64,000 nt of DNA from MVRE01 sp015660965 (GCA_050015095.1 JBEKCC010000004.1:62001-126000); one strand, 5' to 3'; positions 10,000 through 19,410 are shown, counted from the stretch's first letter. Notes: generated by a model not told the origin, from the letters alone. Translations and numbers: made by a program.

Positions 10000-11643
10000 T
10001 TACAAACTGATTAAGTGTTCAAGGGGAGTTCTGCCAGCAACCAAACGGAAATCATCCAATGTTTTAAATGGGCGTTTTGTAATAATCCGTGCAACCTGTT
10101 TTTTTCCGATACCTGGTATCCATTTTAGTGCCGCTATGGGCAATGTGTTAATTTTTATAGGGAATGGTAAAGCAGTGACCGATCGCATGCCCCAATCAAC
10201 GATCGTAACATCGAGCACCATTCGCTGTGACAGGCGAAGAGGGATTCCTATAAGAATCGGATAAGATCCCATCTGCCGCCCAAAGGATAGATCCCCCTCA
10301 ATCTCTACGATAACATCTCTGAGAACAGTTCCTAATGGATAAACACGCTTTAGCATAGGAAGGTCAACATGCTGCCGAACATGCTCTTTGAACTGTCGGA
10401 ACGACCGTTCGTGTTTTCCTAACGTGTTGTTGATATAAGCAGGTGTACCCTCAAACGGCATCAGCTGCCGAATGTTTATCCGACGAACAAGAAGGCCGGC
10501 ATTGACGACACTCATGAGGAAACGATCATTCAAAGTATAGGTTTTTTCTGTCTCTCCAGCAAGTCCGCATACAAAATTAAGACCCGGTAAAAGTTCCGGG
10601 ATCCCCCCTCTCCGCTTTACACCCTCATCATTCACAATTTGTATAGCCCGAAAAACCTCGTTGGGTTGTGCTTTTAAATTGTTGGCAGCAATTACTGTTG
10701 GATCTGCAGTCTCCATGCCAAACGCAGCAACATCACCTGCTGTGTGGTATCGAATGATTGCTCTAAGTGCCTCTCGAGCCGCTTCTTCATGCCGGGAAAT
10801 TGTCGCTGGATTGGTATTATCAATGTGTAAGGTCTTCAGATCCGGAGCAACCTTGCGAATGGAGAGAAAAAGCCGATCTATGAGTTCAGGATTTGGTGTC
10901 GGATATTCGCCACCCGCTGCACCATATATTAGGATATCCGGTTGACGACCTACACGAAAGTGTCGTGCACCATGCGCATACAATGCAGCAACTTCATTCG
11001 AAATACCCATTATACTACGATACATTGGTTGGCCGTAGAACGGTTCTGTACAGAATGAGCACCCCCCATAAGCTCCATGAGCACATCCCCGAGCAGTCTC
11101 AATCTCACACATTATGAATGGGAAATTTGGATGTTGTTCAATTATTCCACTTCCCGAAACACTCCAAGCATCAGAACGATTGTAATCCAGTATCCCGCGG
11201 GGTTCACGGCCATTAAGATACGCATCTAGTGCTTCAGCAACAGCACCTTCGAGCATAGCATCAAATCCGTTGATATCTTGCCGCACTGCCCGCCTCCCTC
11301 CCTCCGGAGAATATCCTAACCCGATTGGCCCCCCAATAAGCTTTTTGGGATGTTGGATCGCCATACCGATCTGTTGAATTTCGGTCAAGGTCGCTGGCGT
11401 TCCACCGAGATACTTTCCAGGTACCGTCACCCCAGCAATCATAATAATAAGATGTGCAGAATTAAGCTCGTTCAGAAGTTTAGGATTCGTGCGAAGTTGG
11501 TCAATAGTAAGATACTTTACTGAATATCCATGTTCTGAAAGAACTCCGGCAACAGATCGGATATAAGGGGAAATATATGGTGGGACACCAAGACAAGCAG
11601 GCTCATCAACATAACCATCGAATATGAACGCTTTAACATTCAT
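10000..11643 (-). CDS. Radical SAM protein with C-terminal helix-hairpin-helix (COG1031 type)
   Basis: A 547-residue protein. The N-terminal part is a cobalamin-binding-like Rossmann domain. The radical SAM core has an expanded cluster motif, Cys-x7-Cys-x2-Cys (GCAHGAYGGCSFC, near residue 190), and the C-terminus ends in a helix-hairpin-helix (WIPGIGKKQVARII). This matches the archaeal COG1031 family of unknown substrate; the HhH suggests nucleic-acid contact, so RNA modification is possible but unproven. The open frame starts at TTG 11649, but ATG 11643 fits better. It overlaps the end of mptE by 11 bp, so the two are coupled. Confidence 0.88.
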   Translation of the reverse strand: MNVKAFIFDGYVDEPACLGVPPYISPYIRSVAGVLSEHGYSVKYLTIDQLRTNPKLLNELNSAHLIIMIAGVTVPGKYLGGTPATLTEIQQIGMAIQHPKKLIGGPIGLGYSPEGGRRAVRQDINGFDAMLEGAVAEALDAYLNGREPRGILDYNRSDAWSVSGSGIIEQHPNFPFIMCEIETARGCAHGAYGGCSFCTEPFYGQPMYRSIMGISNEVAALYAHGARHFRVGRQPDILIYGAAGGEYPTPNPELIDRLFLSIRKVAPDLKTLHIDNTNPATISRHEEAAREALRAIIRYHTAGDVAAFGMETADPTVIAANNLKAQPNEVFRAIQIVNDEGVKRRGGIPELLPGLNFVCGLAGETEKTYTLNDRFLMSVVNAGLLVRRINIRQLMPFEGTPAYINNTLGKHERSFRQFKEHVRQHVDLPMLKRVYPLGTVLRDVIVEIEGDLSFGRQMGSYPILIGIPLRLSQRMVLDVTIVDWGMRSVTALPFPIKINTLPIAALKWIPGIGKKQVARIITKRPFKTLDDFRLVAGRTPLEHLISL

Positions 11644-12253
11644 ACCCAATCAATTCGAGCAGTTTTTTTGCCCAGAATAGTTTACCGCGTTTCAAGGGCT
11701 CGACATTCAGATCATTTAAATCAAACCCAATGATTGTGATACTAGAGGCTCCTAGTTCATCTGCAGCAAAGACAGCACGATCACCATCAGTAAAACCACC
11801 AAAATTGTAGACATGAGGAAGAGGTTCTGCTTGCGTAGTGGCAACGATCGGTCCGGGAAATTTTGGAACCCAATAAAGAAGTAATGGTATATTATCACCA
11901 TGCGCATGAACGACAATTATCGTCCCGATTTGGTTCATTTCGATGAACCTATCAGTTGCACCATCAAGATCAGTGAATATTACATCTGGGCGCACATTGT
12001 TGTCTAATAGTACTTCTGCCGCTGCATCCGCTGCAAAAATTGAACCGCGAATTTTTTTAAGTTCATTCTTTAAGCAGGGTGCGTTCCCACATACAGTTAT
12101 GTTCTTTACGTTGCAGAGCGAGGTAAGCATCGGAAGGTCATCACGATTTAAAAGCGTTGAAAGTAGTTTGGCTGCTTTCTCATCTTGCTTCTTGTCAAAG
12201 CCAAAATAATCAAGAATTTCGCGGTAGTATGGTTCCCAATCCGCAAATTGCAT
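11633..12253 (-). CDS. mptE: 6-hydroxymethyl-7,8-dihydropterin pyrophosphokinase, archaeal MptE type (DUF115)
   Basis: A 206-residue DUF115 protein. CGNAPCLKNEL, FAADAAAEVLL, PDVIFTDLDG and VVHAHGDN are the family signatures, with the DLDG and HAHGDN acids and histidines likely binding Mg-ATP. MptE makes the diphosphate precursor of methanopterin and folate in archaea lacking bacterial FolK. It lies one base downstream of the TrkA-N/DHH gene and overlaps the radical SAM gene, so all three form one minus-strand operon. Confidence 0.92.
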   Translation of the reverse strand: MQFADWEPYYREILDYFGFDKKQDEKAAKLLSTLLNRDDLPMLTSLCNVKNITVCGNAPCLKNELKKIRGSIFAADAAAEVLLDNNVRPDVIFTDLDGATDRFIEMNQIGTIIVVHAHGDNIPLLLYWVPKFPGPIVATTQAEPLPHVYNFGGFTDGDRAVFAADELGASSITIIGFDLNDLNVEPLKRGKLFWAKKLLELIGYEC

Positions 12254-12254
12254 C

Positions 12255-13712
12255 CTACTTTCCCTCGTTCTCGAGCCCTACAAGGGTCTTGAACTTCTGG
12301 AGGATGGGAGCAATAGCGATATTTAAAAGATCGGCTTTCTGCTCCACTCGGCCGAAATAGTGAAGCGGGAGGGTCGCGGCTGCCATATTGGGGTGTCCTC
12401 CAGCATCCCCGATATCTCCGAACGCTTCCGCAAGTGCATTGCCGATATGAAGCCGTATGTCACGATTCCGTGCCGATACTACTATCGCATTGTCAGTAAT
12501 GCCGTACACTAGGACTGTGTTTACACCTTCAAGTGTAATGAGCAGATCCGCTGCCTGTGGGAGAGCATCGCGATTCATTAAATATCCCACATTTGAAAAG
12601 AGGTACCCGCTAATCACCTGACGATTCTGTATGGCTTTGCCTAGAACATCGATTGTCTCTTGTGAAAGTGACGGCGACATTATTTTATCAAGAAGATCCG
12701 CATCGGTCAGTGGTAGTAAAAATCCTGCATAATTCAAATCCTGCGGGGTTGTATTGCGTTTGAAATCTTTGGTATCGGCTCGGATACCGTAAAGTAATGC
12801 GGTCGCTACTCGTTTATCGACGGGGATATCAAGTTCCTGTAAATATTGGGTCAGAATACTAGCGGTAGCACCAACACCGGGGCGAATGTCAACAAAGGTT
12901 CCCGGTGACGCTATATGCTTCCCATCTTTATGATGATCGATAATAATATTGATCTTAGTTGCCTGTGGAAGATCATTATTAGCTCCCGGTGCCGGACTAT
13001 CCACAAGAGCAAGATAGTTACATTTTGTGAGTACCTCTGCAGTTAGATGTTCCATTTTGATATCGAGAAGGTTAACAAACGTCCTGTTTTCCTGATGCCC
13101 GATATTACCTTCGTAAAACATGCGAATAATCAGGTTTTGGGGGTTTGCGTGTCTTGCAATTGCGGCAAGGGCCATTGCACTTGCAATTGCATCAGGATCT
13201 GGATTTTTGTGAGTTACGATACCCAACGTCCCCTCCCATCCTGCCAGCAAAGTAAACAAGCGTTGCGAAACCCGACTCATGTGTTGCTTTTTAATTTGGT
13301 GGATCGCAGCCTTAGCGACGACTTCCTGTGGGTAGAGAACTAACTCAGCACCAGCATTTGTTAATTTTGATGCACTGACAGGATCGATCGCACGTGCAAT
13401 CAAATGGGCCGACGGGTATCGTTTTTTAATTGCAATAACAGCCGCGAGATTCGCTTCTGCATCGTTTGTCATTACAAATGCGATCTCAGGTTCGGGTAAT
13501 CCCACAAGCATATCGGGGGCCTTTACGTCCCGTAAATAAGCATCATATTTCTGGTCACGGAGAGTCCGGACACGTTGCTCGTCACGGTCGATTGCCACAA
13601 CATGCTCGTTTTCCTTTACTAATTCGAGAATAATGTTATAGCCGGTTGTACCGCAGCCGAAGATGATATACCGAATCTGACCCTGCGGCACAAATTGCGC
13701 TACGTCAGGCAT
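12255..13712 (-). CDS. TrkA-N / DHH phosphoesterase fusion
   Basis: A 485-residue protein. Residues about 10-130 form a TrkA-N Rossmann domain (IRYIIFGCGTTGYNII); then comes a DHH domain with HKNPDPDAIASAMA and IIIDHHKDG, followed by a DHHA1-like tail with a glycine-rich GDAGGHPNMAAA motif. DHH enzymes of this kind hydrolyse oligoribonucleotides, cyclic di-AMP-type linear products or pAp. TrkA-N fusions are common in archaea, and the exact substrate is not known from sequence. First gene of the operon with mptE and the radical SAM gene. Confidence 0.9.
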   Translation of the reverse strand: MPDVAQFVPQGQIRYIIFGCGTTGYNIILELVKENEHVVAIDRDEQRVRTLRDQKYDAYLRDVKAPDMLVGLPEPEIAFVMTNDAEANLAAVIAIKKRYPSAHLIARAIDPVSASKLTNAGAELVLYPQEVVAKAAIHQIKKQHMSRVSQRLFTLLAGWEGTLGIVTHKNPDPDAIASAMALAAIARHANPQNLIIRMFYEGNIGHQENRTFVNLLDIKMEHLTAEVLTKCNYLALVDSPAPGANNDLPQATKINIIIDHHKDGKHIASPGTFVDIRPGVGATASILTQYLQELDIPVDKRVATALLYGIRADTKDFKRNTTPQDLNYAGFLLPLTDADLLDKIMSPSLSQETIDVLGKAIQNRQVISGYLFSNVGYLMNRDALPQAADLLITLEGVNTVLVYGITDNAIVVSARNRDIRLHIGNALAEAFGDIGDAGGHPNMAAATLPLHYFGRVEQKADLLNIAIAPILQKFKTLVGLENEGK

Positions 13713-13812
13713 GTAAGAAGAATTTCAGCTTCCATTGTATTAAGGAATTGCAGAAGAAGGTTCTGCTAGAAACCTTTATTCAGGATTGTCAACCACATAA
13801 TTAGGTCTAAGT

Positions 13813-13885
13813 GGGTCTGTAGCTTAGTTGGCATAGCGGCGGACTCTTAATCCGCAGGTCAAGGGTTCAAATCCCTTCAGGCCCG
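13813..13885 (+). tRNA. tRNA-Lys (anticodon CTT)
   Basis: A 73-nt cloverleaf with acceptor GGGTCTG/CAGGCCC (one G-U pair), anticodon stem GCGGA/TCCGC around loop CTCTTAA, a T-arm AGGG-TTCAAAT-CCCT and discriminator G. The anticodon CTT reads AAG. No intron, and CCA is not encoded. A T-run directly follows the gene, which in archaea can end transcription. A TTTATT element about 38 bases upstream may be its TATA box. Confidence 0.96.
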
Positions 13886-13895
13886 TTTTTCTTTT
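13886..13895 (+). terminator. T-tract after tRNA-Lys
   Basis: The tRNA is followed immediately by TTTTTCTTTT, the oligo-T type of intrinsic terminator used by archaeal RNA polymerase. No hairpin other than the tRNA T-arm and acceptor precedes it. Confidence 0.5.
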
Positions 13896-13933
13896 ATGTG
13901 ATATTTTATAAAATTATCTGAAAATTTGAATGA

Positions 13934-14533
13934 TTAGATTACAATATCCTCTTTTGGAAACCGTATCTTCAACAAGGGTTTGTCTGCGGCATAACCAACA
14001 GGGCATAACATTGTCGGAACCACATTTGACGGAAGTTTAAGAATCCGTGAATATTCTTTTGGGTCAAAACCCCCCATCGGGCAGGAATCAAAACCAAGTG
14101 ATTTTGCGCCATTCACTGCATTTCCCAACGCAAGATAGACCTGAGCCTGTGACCATACAAGTTTCTGGTCAGGTGTCATTTTTCGGGTCATTTCACTTGC
14201 CATTTCAATTACCATTTTTTTTATTTCCACGGGAATGCTATGTTTTTTCATTAAAGCATCAAGTCTTCGGATTAAACCCTCATAATCTGAATCTGCACAA
14301 AAAACAAGCAAATGAGAACATGTCGTAATCTGTTCTTGGTTCCATGTGGCTGGTTTAAGTTGCTCTTTCAGTCTCTGGTCCGTAACTATTTTGATCTTCC
14401 ATGGTTGGAGGTTCAACGCTGAAGGAGCAAACCTCACAAGCTCAAGAAGCTCATTAATTTTTGATTCAGGAAGTTTTTTACCGTCAAACTTTTTTGTTGC
14501 ATAACGCGACATCACAATATCTTTGAATTCCAT
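13934..14533 (-). CDS. Nitroreductase family flavoprotein
   Basis: A 199-residue FMN-binding oxidoreductase. The N-terminal MSRYATKKFDGKKL and FAPSALNLQPWKI match the NfsB/NfnB-like FMN phosphate-binding region; LGFDSCPMGGFD and the C-terminal LCPVGYAADKP are also typical. Substrates vary (nitroaromatics, quinones, dihydropteridine) and cannot be predicted here. The frame opens nine codons further upstream (14560), but MEFKDIVMSRYATKKF is the common family start. Confidence 0.9.
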   Translation of the reverse strand: MEFKDIVMSRYATKKFDGKKLPESKINELLELVRFAPSALNLQPWKIKIVTDQRLKEQLKPATWNQEQITTCSHLLVFCADSDYEGLIRRLDALMKKHSIPVEIKKMVIEMASEMTRKMTPDQKLVWSQAQVYLALGNAVNGAKSLGFDSCPMGGFDPKEYSRILKLPSNVVPTMLCPVGYAADKPLLKIRFPKEDIVI

Positions 14534-14663
14534 AATATCAACACCCCAATCTTTAGTCACCTAATTTCTAGGTACAGTATTTATAGATATATTTTGAGAC
14601 ACAAATTGATTTTAACAGAGAACGCTAAATCCAAAAATACAAACAGGTATAACAAAAAATTAT

Positions 14664-15554
14664 TTATTTTCCGATTTTCACCAACATCTCTTCGAGCGAT
14701 GGGTACCGTGACTCAATTTTTTCAATTCTTCCGCCAGCTTCAGTAATAAGCCCTGTTGACTCGTTAAGTGTCTTCATATTCTCTGCATGACAAATGTAAA
14801 ACCCTTCTTCTTGCTGGTATGTTTTTGAATGCCCAAGTAGCTTGCTCGGATCTTGAATCGAGAAAAATATCGTGTAAGTAAGCGAACCAAACTGACTACG
14901 AAGCTGGTGCATACTTCCAAATGCAACCATCTGCCCACGACGCAGGATCATGACCTTGTCGCAAATCGCCTCTATTTGATAGAGGTTATGAGCCGACAGA
15001 ATGATTGTCTTGCCATCACGCTTTAGCGTGCGAAGATAATCAGCGATAAAACGTGAGGTCATAGGATCAAGTCCACTCGTCGCTTCATCATATACCAATA
15101 GTTTCGGATTGTGGATTAGAGACCGTGCAATTGCTGCTTTGCGTTTCATTCCCTTCGAAAACTCGCCAATTTTTTTGCCATTAGATTCCAGTGATAAAAC
15201 AGCAAGAAGTTGACGGCTACGCTCATTGATAGTTTGTGAGGAGAGCCCGTAAATTTCGCCAAAGAACGCAAGGTAATTCTCTACCGTCATCGTTTCGTAA
15301 AGTCGAGATTCTTCAGGAAGGTACCCGAGCATTCCTTTTAAGGTAAGTGGATCTTTGATTACATCAATATCGTTAACCTGTAGAGATCCAGATGTGGGTG
15401 CTATCAACCCAGACATGATTTTTAACAGTGTTGTCTTACCCGCACCATTATGCCCGATAATCCCGAAAATTTCTCCTTCATCAAACTCGAAACTAATACC
15501 GTCAAGCGCAGTGAATCCGTCAAATTTCTTGACAATGTTTTTGGCGGTTATCAT
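14664..15554 (-). CDS. ABC transporter ATP-binding protein
   Basis: A 296-residue ABC ATPase with Walker A GHNGAGKTT, signature FSKGMKRK, Walker B LLVYDEATSGLDP and switch His in LSAHN. The signature is FSKGM rather than LSGGQ, as usual in DRA/ABC-2 exporters. The extra 80 residues after the core resemble the C-terminal regulatory region of such ATPases. It is divergently arranged with the two permease genes at 15845-18726, which are its likely partners. Confidence 0.93.
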   Translation of the reverse strand: MITAKNIVKKFDGFTALDGISFEFDEGEIFGIIGHNGAGKTTLLKIMSGLIAPTSGSLQVNDIDVIKDPLTLKGMLGYLPEESRLYETMTVENYLAFFGEIYGLSSQTINERSRQLLAVLSLESNGKKIGEFSKGMKRKAAIARSLIHNPKLLVYDEATSGLDPMTSRFIADYLRTLKRDGKTIILSAHNLYQIEAICDKVMILRRGQMVAFGSMHQLRSQFGSLTYTIFFSIQDPSKLLGHSKTYQQEEGFYICHAENMKTLNESTGLITEAGGRIEKIESRYPSLEEMLVKIGK

Positions 15555-15788
15555 GGGATTTCACACGTTCGAGCAATGTTGCGCTGTGATGGTCAAATAA
15601 TTTCGTATTATACACCATACTTCAACTTGATTTATTGCCGAATAGTTTGTTTGTTTTAAATTAGAAAAAAAATTTCATTAAAATTCTCGAATTCTAATTA
15701 TTAGTTTTGCACGTATGTGGTGTTATCATGGGTGGATATTTGAGCGCTCTGATTGACTATTGTATGGTCCATTCGTGATTTGGGATTG

Positions 15789-15804
15789 GTTATTGGTATA
15801 AAAC
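15789..15804 (+). promoter_or_regulatory. Probable TATA box of the ABC permease operon
   Basis: GTTATTGGTATAAAACC lies about 45 bases before the ATG at 15845 and includes TATAAAA, close to the archaeal TATA consensus. The rest of the 290-bp divergent gap (15555-15844) is A+T-rich with no further gene visible. Confidence 0.45.
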
Positions 15805-15844
15805 CGATCTTCTAACATCCAGATGACTATATGCGAGAATTTGT

Positions 15845-17650
15845 ATGCCTGCACTCGCAGATATTGCCACCATTGCGCGATGGGAAGTTAAACGCACTCT
15901 GACGCAAATGAGTAAAGACACGCTTCCCCTTGCGATCGTCCTTTTTGTACTTCTTGTACTCGTCACTGGATTTGCAGCCCAAAGCGGGATGCATCTACAG
16001 GATGGGATGTACGTAGTTGGTGTGGACAATCCATCCATCGCCCAATTATTGTCAAGCGATAGCCGATTTACTGTTTACCAGCTTGATAGTGTGGCCCTAT
16101 TTTCAAACCGTCAATTTTTTGATGTTATCATCGTTCACGAACAGGTATATGGAAGTACTACCGAACGCGGAAAGTCGGCTCTTAAAACGATCGAACGTGA
16201 TTACACAAAATACACAAACCATGTCTACAATCAGCAGGACGATCTCTATTCTGCTTATCCTCTTTGGATCGACATCCAAAATGTAAAAAGTGAACTAAAT
16301 TTTCTTGCTACCCAGAGTGGCAAGTACATCTCCGCAACACCTAGTAATATTGCTCCCGTTCCAGAAAGTGAGGTACATGGCATTCCGACCCCATCACCAA
16401 CCTTAGGATTCAGTCAGGAAGAACTTCGCACAGAACTGACAAAATCTGAAACTGGAAACTCACAAATCTCTCGCTATACCGAAATGCTTTCTTCTGATTC
16501 TTCTCGAGGAAGGTTCAAAACCCCATCCCAACTCTCTCCTCCACTACCCTTTGACTCAATTATTTTGATATTTGTCTTCATTTTTCCACTCTACTTTACG
16601 TCACAGTTTTTCATGATGAGTATAATGAACGAACGTATTGAGCATAAAGGTGAGGTACTTCTCTCCACACCCGTTAGAACCGGTTCAATTATAATCGGAA
16701 AATCTCTTCCGTATCTAATTGGAATGCTTGCCATTTCCGTTGGACTTACAGCATATTTGAAAGCCTCCCCACTTATCATTCTTCCACTCATTCCTGTGAT
16801 TTTCTTCTTTTTAGCCAATGCCTTGATTATTGGGATGGTTTCAAGGAGTTTTAAAGAACTTTCCTTTATCTCAATCTTTTTCTCAACAGTTGCAACATCT
16901 TATCTCTTTTTCCCGAGTATTTTCGCCAACGTGCACGTAATCAGTTTAATCTCCCCACTCACGCTCATTATTTTGACATTACAAGGTACGACTTATACCA
17001 TCACTGACTACCTATTCTCTACATCATTATTCTGGCTAACCTCTACTGTGCTTTTTTATGTTGCAGTAAAAAACTTCAAGGAAGAACGTCTCTTTTCTGA
17101 AAAACGGTTGTTACCTCGAATCAGAGAATTTATCGCAGAGAGCGCGAGCAAAATCCACCCATTTGTTTCTCTCTTTTTACTCAATGGATTTGCTATCCCA
17201 TTTGTTTTCATGGTACAGCTGATGTGCCTCGTGCTTTTCTTCAACTTACCTATGCCATACTCGCTTGTCTTGCTCATTATTTTCGCGGCGGGAATTGAAG
17301 AACTTACAAAATCAGTTGGGATTTACACCTTTTATTCGCAAGATGTCAACTTTCTATCATGGAAAAACCTAATAATTGGTTGTTTTGTAACAGCCGTTGG
17401 TTTTCTTGTTGGTGAGAAACTTTTACTCCTCATCACAATTGCTCAGATTACAGAGTCTGTTTTTGGTAGCATCCTTTTCTTATCTCTCGGTACCCTTTGG
17501 TTACCTCTGCTACTACACTTTGCAGGTGTTTTTGTTGTCTGTTGTGCACTAAAATTTGGCGGAAGAAAATGGTTTGTTCCAGGTCTAATCGCAGCGACAG
17601 CGATTCACTGTTTATATAACTTCTACTTTATACTCGGGTGGATCACATGA
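15845..17650 (+). CDS. ABC-2 type permease fused to a PrsW-like intramembrane protease domain
   Basis: A 601-residue membrane protein. The first part has an ABC-2 exporter layout: an N-terminal membrane helix, a large extracellular loop, then a helix block from about residue 235 with the NERIEHKGEVLLSTPV segment. From about residue 455 a second membrane block carries the PrsW-family set: EELTK (Glu485, Glu486, Lys489), VGFLVGEK (Glu524), LLLHFAG (His558) and HCLYN (His588, Asn592). PrsW proteins are glutamic-type intramembrane proteases. The protease assignment is inferred from motif order, not proven. It overlaps the next permease by an ATGA. Confidence 0.85.
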   Translation: MPALADIATIARWEVKRTLTQMSKDTLPLAIVLFVLLVLVTGFAAQSGMHLQDGMYVVGVDNPSIAQLLSSDSRFTVYQLDSVALFSNRQFFDVIIVHEQVYGSTTERGKSALKTIERDYTKYTNHVYNQQDDLYSAYPLWIDIQNVKSELNFLATQSGKYISATPSNIAPVPESEVHGIPTPSPTLGFSQEELRTELTKSETGNSQISRYTEMLSSDSSRGRFKTPSQLSPPLPFDSIILIFVFIFPLYFTSQFFMMSIMNERIEHKGEVLLSTPVRTGSIIIGKSLPYLIGMLAISVGLTAYLKASPLIILPLIPVIFFFLANALIIGMVSRSFKELSFISIFFSTVATSYLFFPSIFANVHVISLISPLTLIILTLQGTTYTITDYLFSTSLFWLTSTVLFYVAVKNFKEERLFSEKRLLPRIREFIAESASKIHPFVSLFLLNGFAIPFVFMVQLMCLVLFFNLPMPYSLVLLIIFAAGIEELTKSVGIYTFYSQDVNFLSWKNLIIGCFVTAVGFLVGEKLLLLITIAQITESVFGSILFLSLGTLWLPLLLHFAGVFVVCCALKFGGRKWFVPGLIAATAIHCLYNFYFILGWIT

Positions 17651-18726
17651 AAGCACGACACCTTTCTATTATCATACGAAAGGAATTCCGCGGGTTACTC
17701 AACGAACGGACTATACTGCTTGCAGTACTGCTTCAGCTTTTTATTGCGATGTTCTCATCGTTTCTCATGGTCGGACTTACATCGATGTACGATCCTTCAT
17801 CACTTTCCAAATATTCAAGATTCAAATACAACATAGCCTATACAGGCAACGATTCTGCATTGCACGATTACCTGGATAAAAGCCCAGATTTTATTGTCTA
17901 TGATATGGATCTATCAACTGCTGTAACCACTCTTAAGGAGAGAAAGATCGCGGCTGTTATTTATGTCCCGGACACTGCTCCGGATGCAATCGATCCAGTC
18001 AAGGTCACTCTTTATACAATTCAGAATGACTTGCAAAGTGCTATTGTCAATGTTAAGCTCAAAGATATTTTTCTTAAATACGAGAAAGATCTGCGCAATA
18101 TTAGAGGGACTCGCCTCACTGAACAACCTATCCCACTTAAACTCCCTCAAGCACCTAGCGGGGGTGACTTCTACGAATTTGTATATGGTCTATTAATCCC
18201 ATTACTTGTTTTCATGCCGGCGATAATCTCATCCGCACTTGTTATTGACCTGATAACTGAAGAGTACCAGCACGAAACTCTCGAAACCCTAATCTCAACA
18301 CCCGTAACATTTGCCGAGATGGTATGGAGTAAAGTAATTGCTTGCGAACTGCTTGTACCAATTCAAGCAGGGGCATGGCTCCTTTTATTATTACTGAATG
18401 GTATCACAATTGAAAATGTTCCACTCATCATCATCCAAGTTACCCTCACCTCCTTTATTCCAATCTTACTCGGTGCGCTAACTGCTCTACATTATAGAGA
18501 GCGAACCGCTGCGCAGTTTATTTTCTCTACAGCATTAGTTGTCGTAATTCTCTTTGTCATCGCACTACCTGCAAATCCTCTTAACCTTTTAACTAAGCTA
18601 GCTGTCGGTACCGCAGGAACTGAACAGTGGTTTGTTCTTGCCAGTGTAATCGTAATAAGTATTTTTCTATCTATTGCAACCCAGTGGTATGCTAATCGTG
18701 TTGGACGGGATCATCTCTCTATTTAA
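17647..18726 (+). CDS. ABC-2 type permease
   Basis: A 359-residue exporter subunit starting at ATG 17647, which overlaps the upstream stop in ATGA; the frame itself opens at GTG 17638. A first membrane helix near residues 20-45 is followed by an extracytoplasmic domain of about 150 residues, then five or six helices. The cytoplasmic coupling segment TEEYQHETLETLISTPVTFAEMVWSKV is typical of NatB/ABC-2 permeases. With the fused permease and the divergent ATPase it completes a heteromeric exporter of unknown substrate. Confidence 0.9.
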   Translation: MKARHLSIIIRKEFRGLLNERTILLAVLLQLFIAMFSSFLMVGLTSMYDPSSLSKYSRFKYNIAYTGNDSALHDYLDKSPDFIVYDMDLSTAVTTLKERKIAAVIYVPDTAPDAIDPVKVTLYTIQNDLQSAIVNVKLKDIFLKYEKDLRNIRGTRLTEQPIPLKLPQAPSGGDFYEFVYGLLIPLLVFMPAIISSALVIDLITEEYQHETLETLISTPVTFAEMVWSKVIACELLVPIQAGAWLLLLLLNGITIENVPLIIIQVTLTSFIPILLGALTALHYRERTAAQFIFSTALVVVILFVIALPANPLNLLTKLAVGTAGTEQWFVLASVIVISIFLSIATQWYANRVGRDHLSI

Positions 18727-18737
18727 AAATGAAAAAA

Positions 18738-19220
18738 TTATCCACCATTATAGAACCCCCCAACAATCAAATGCTCATCAATTACTTTGTAGGTGGTTCC
18801 ATTGGTAGTAACATAGACTTCGCACCAGTCACTCCCTCGTGTACCCGTGACAACTATTTCATCACCTTGGTTAGGTTTTTTCCCCCCGTTCAAATATTGT
18901 TCTTCCACTGTGCCATCTGAACGAGTAACCCGCATCATGATCTTTTGGACAAACAAGAGGCCTCGACCCCCATTATAATGGAGAGTAATATCTGAATTGG
19001 TTCGATCTTTTGACAACTGGAGATCTACATCTAATCCAGAAGGAAGTGTTCTGAGGGGAACTGGAGTTGCCGTAATGCTCGGAAGTGTTGTTGTCGTTGA
19101 CGGTAATTCTGTTGTAGGGACCGATGTAATGGGGGGACTTTTTGGTGCGTTTGTACACCCACTACAAGTCAATAGGAGTAATAGAATCAAAATAGAGATG
19201 AAAGTGAATAGACGTTTCAT
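18738..19220 (-). CDS. Putative lipoprotein, Thr/Pro-rich linker plus small domain
   Basis: A 160-residue secreted protein. The signal peptide MKRLFTFISILILLLLLTCSGC ends in a lipobox-like LTCSGC, then comes a Thr/Ser/Pro-rich stretch (residues about 25-60) likely to be glycosylated. A compact C-terminal domain of about 100 residues includes a DWCEVY segment with one cysteine. Such proteins with a Ser/Thr-rich tether are common on methanogen surfaces; no function is known. It is convergent with the ABC permease operon. Confidence 0.75.
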   Translation of the reverse strand: MKRLFTFISILILLLLLTCSGCTNAPKSPPITSVPTTELPSTTTTLPSITATPVPLRTLPSGLDVDLQLSKDRTNSDITLHYNGGRGLLFVQKIMMRVTRSDGTVEEQYLNGGKKPNQGDEIVVTGTRGSDWCEVYVTTNGTTYKVIDEHLIVGGFYNGG

Positions 19221-19268
19221 ATACGAAGATCGTTTACAGTGCTATAACTCATTTGTGCTCGGATCGCG

Positions 19269-19342
19269 CTTTGTGCGGTTTTTTTCTTAATCGGAGACCA
19301 TTTGATATGGACAGAGCACAAAGAACCCGAAAAAATCGCACA
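19269..19342. other. Overlapping inverted repeats in a divergent intergenic gap
   Basis: CTTTGTGC at 19269-19276 can pair with GCACAAAG at 19316-19323. TGTGCGGTTTTTTTC at 19272-19286 can instead pair with GAAAAAATCGCACA at 19329-19342, with one mismatch and one bulge. The two pairings share bases 19272-19276 and exclude each other. The site lies between the lipoprotein and RDD genes. Function unknown. Confidence 0.4.
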
Positions 19343-19410
19343 GAATCAAGACCGGAACAGTTAAATTAAAAAGGATATCGGGATTAATGTTACATATTAG
19401 GAGAGAGGGA

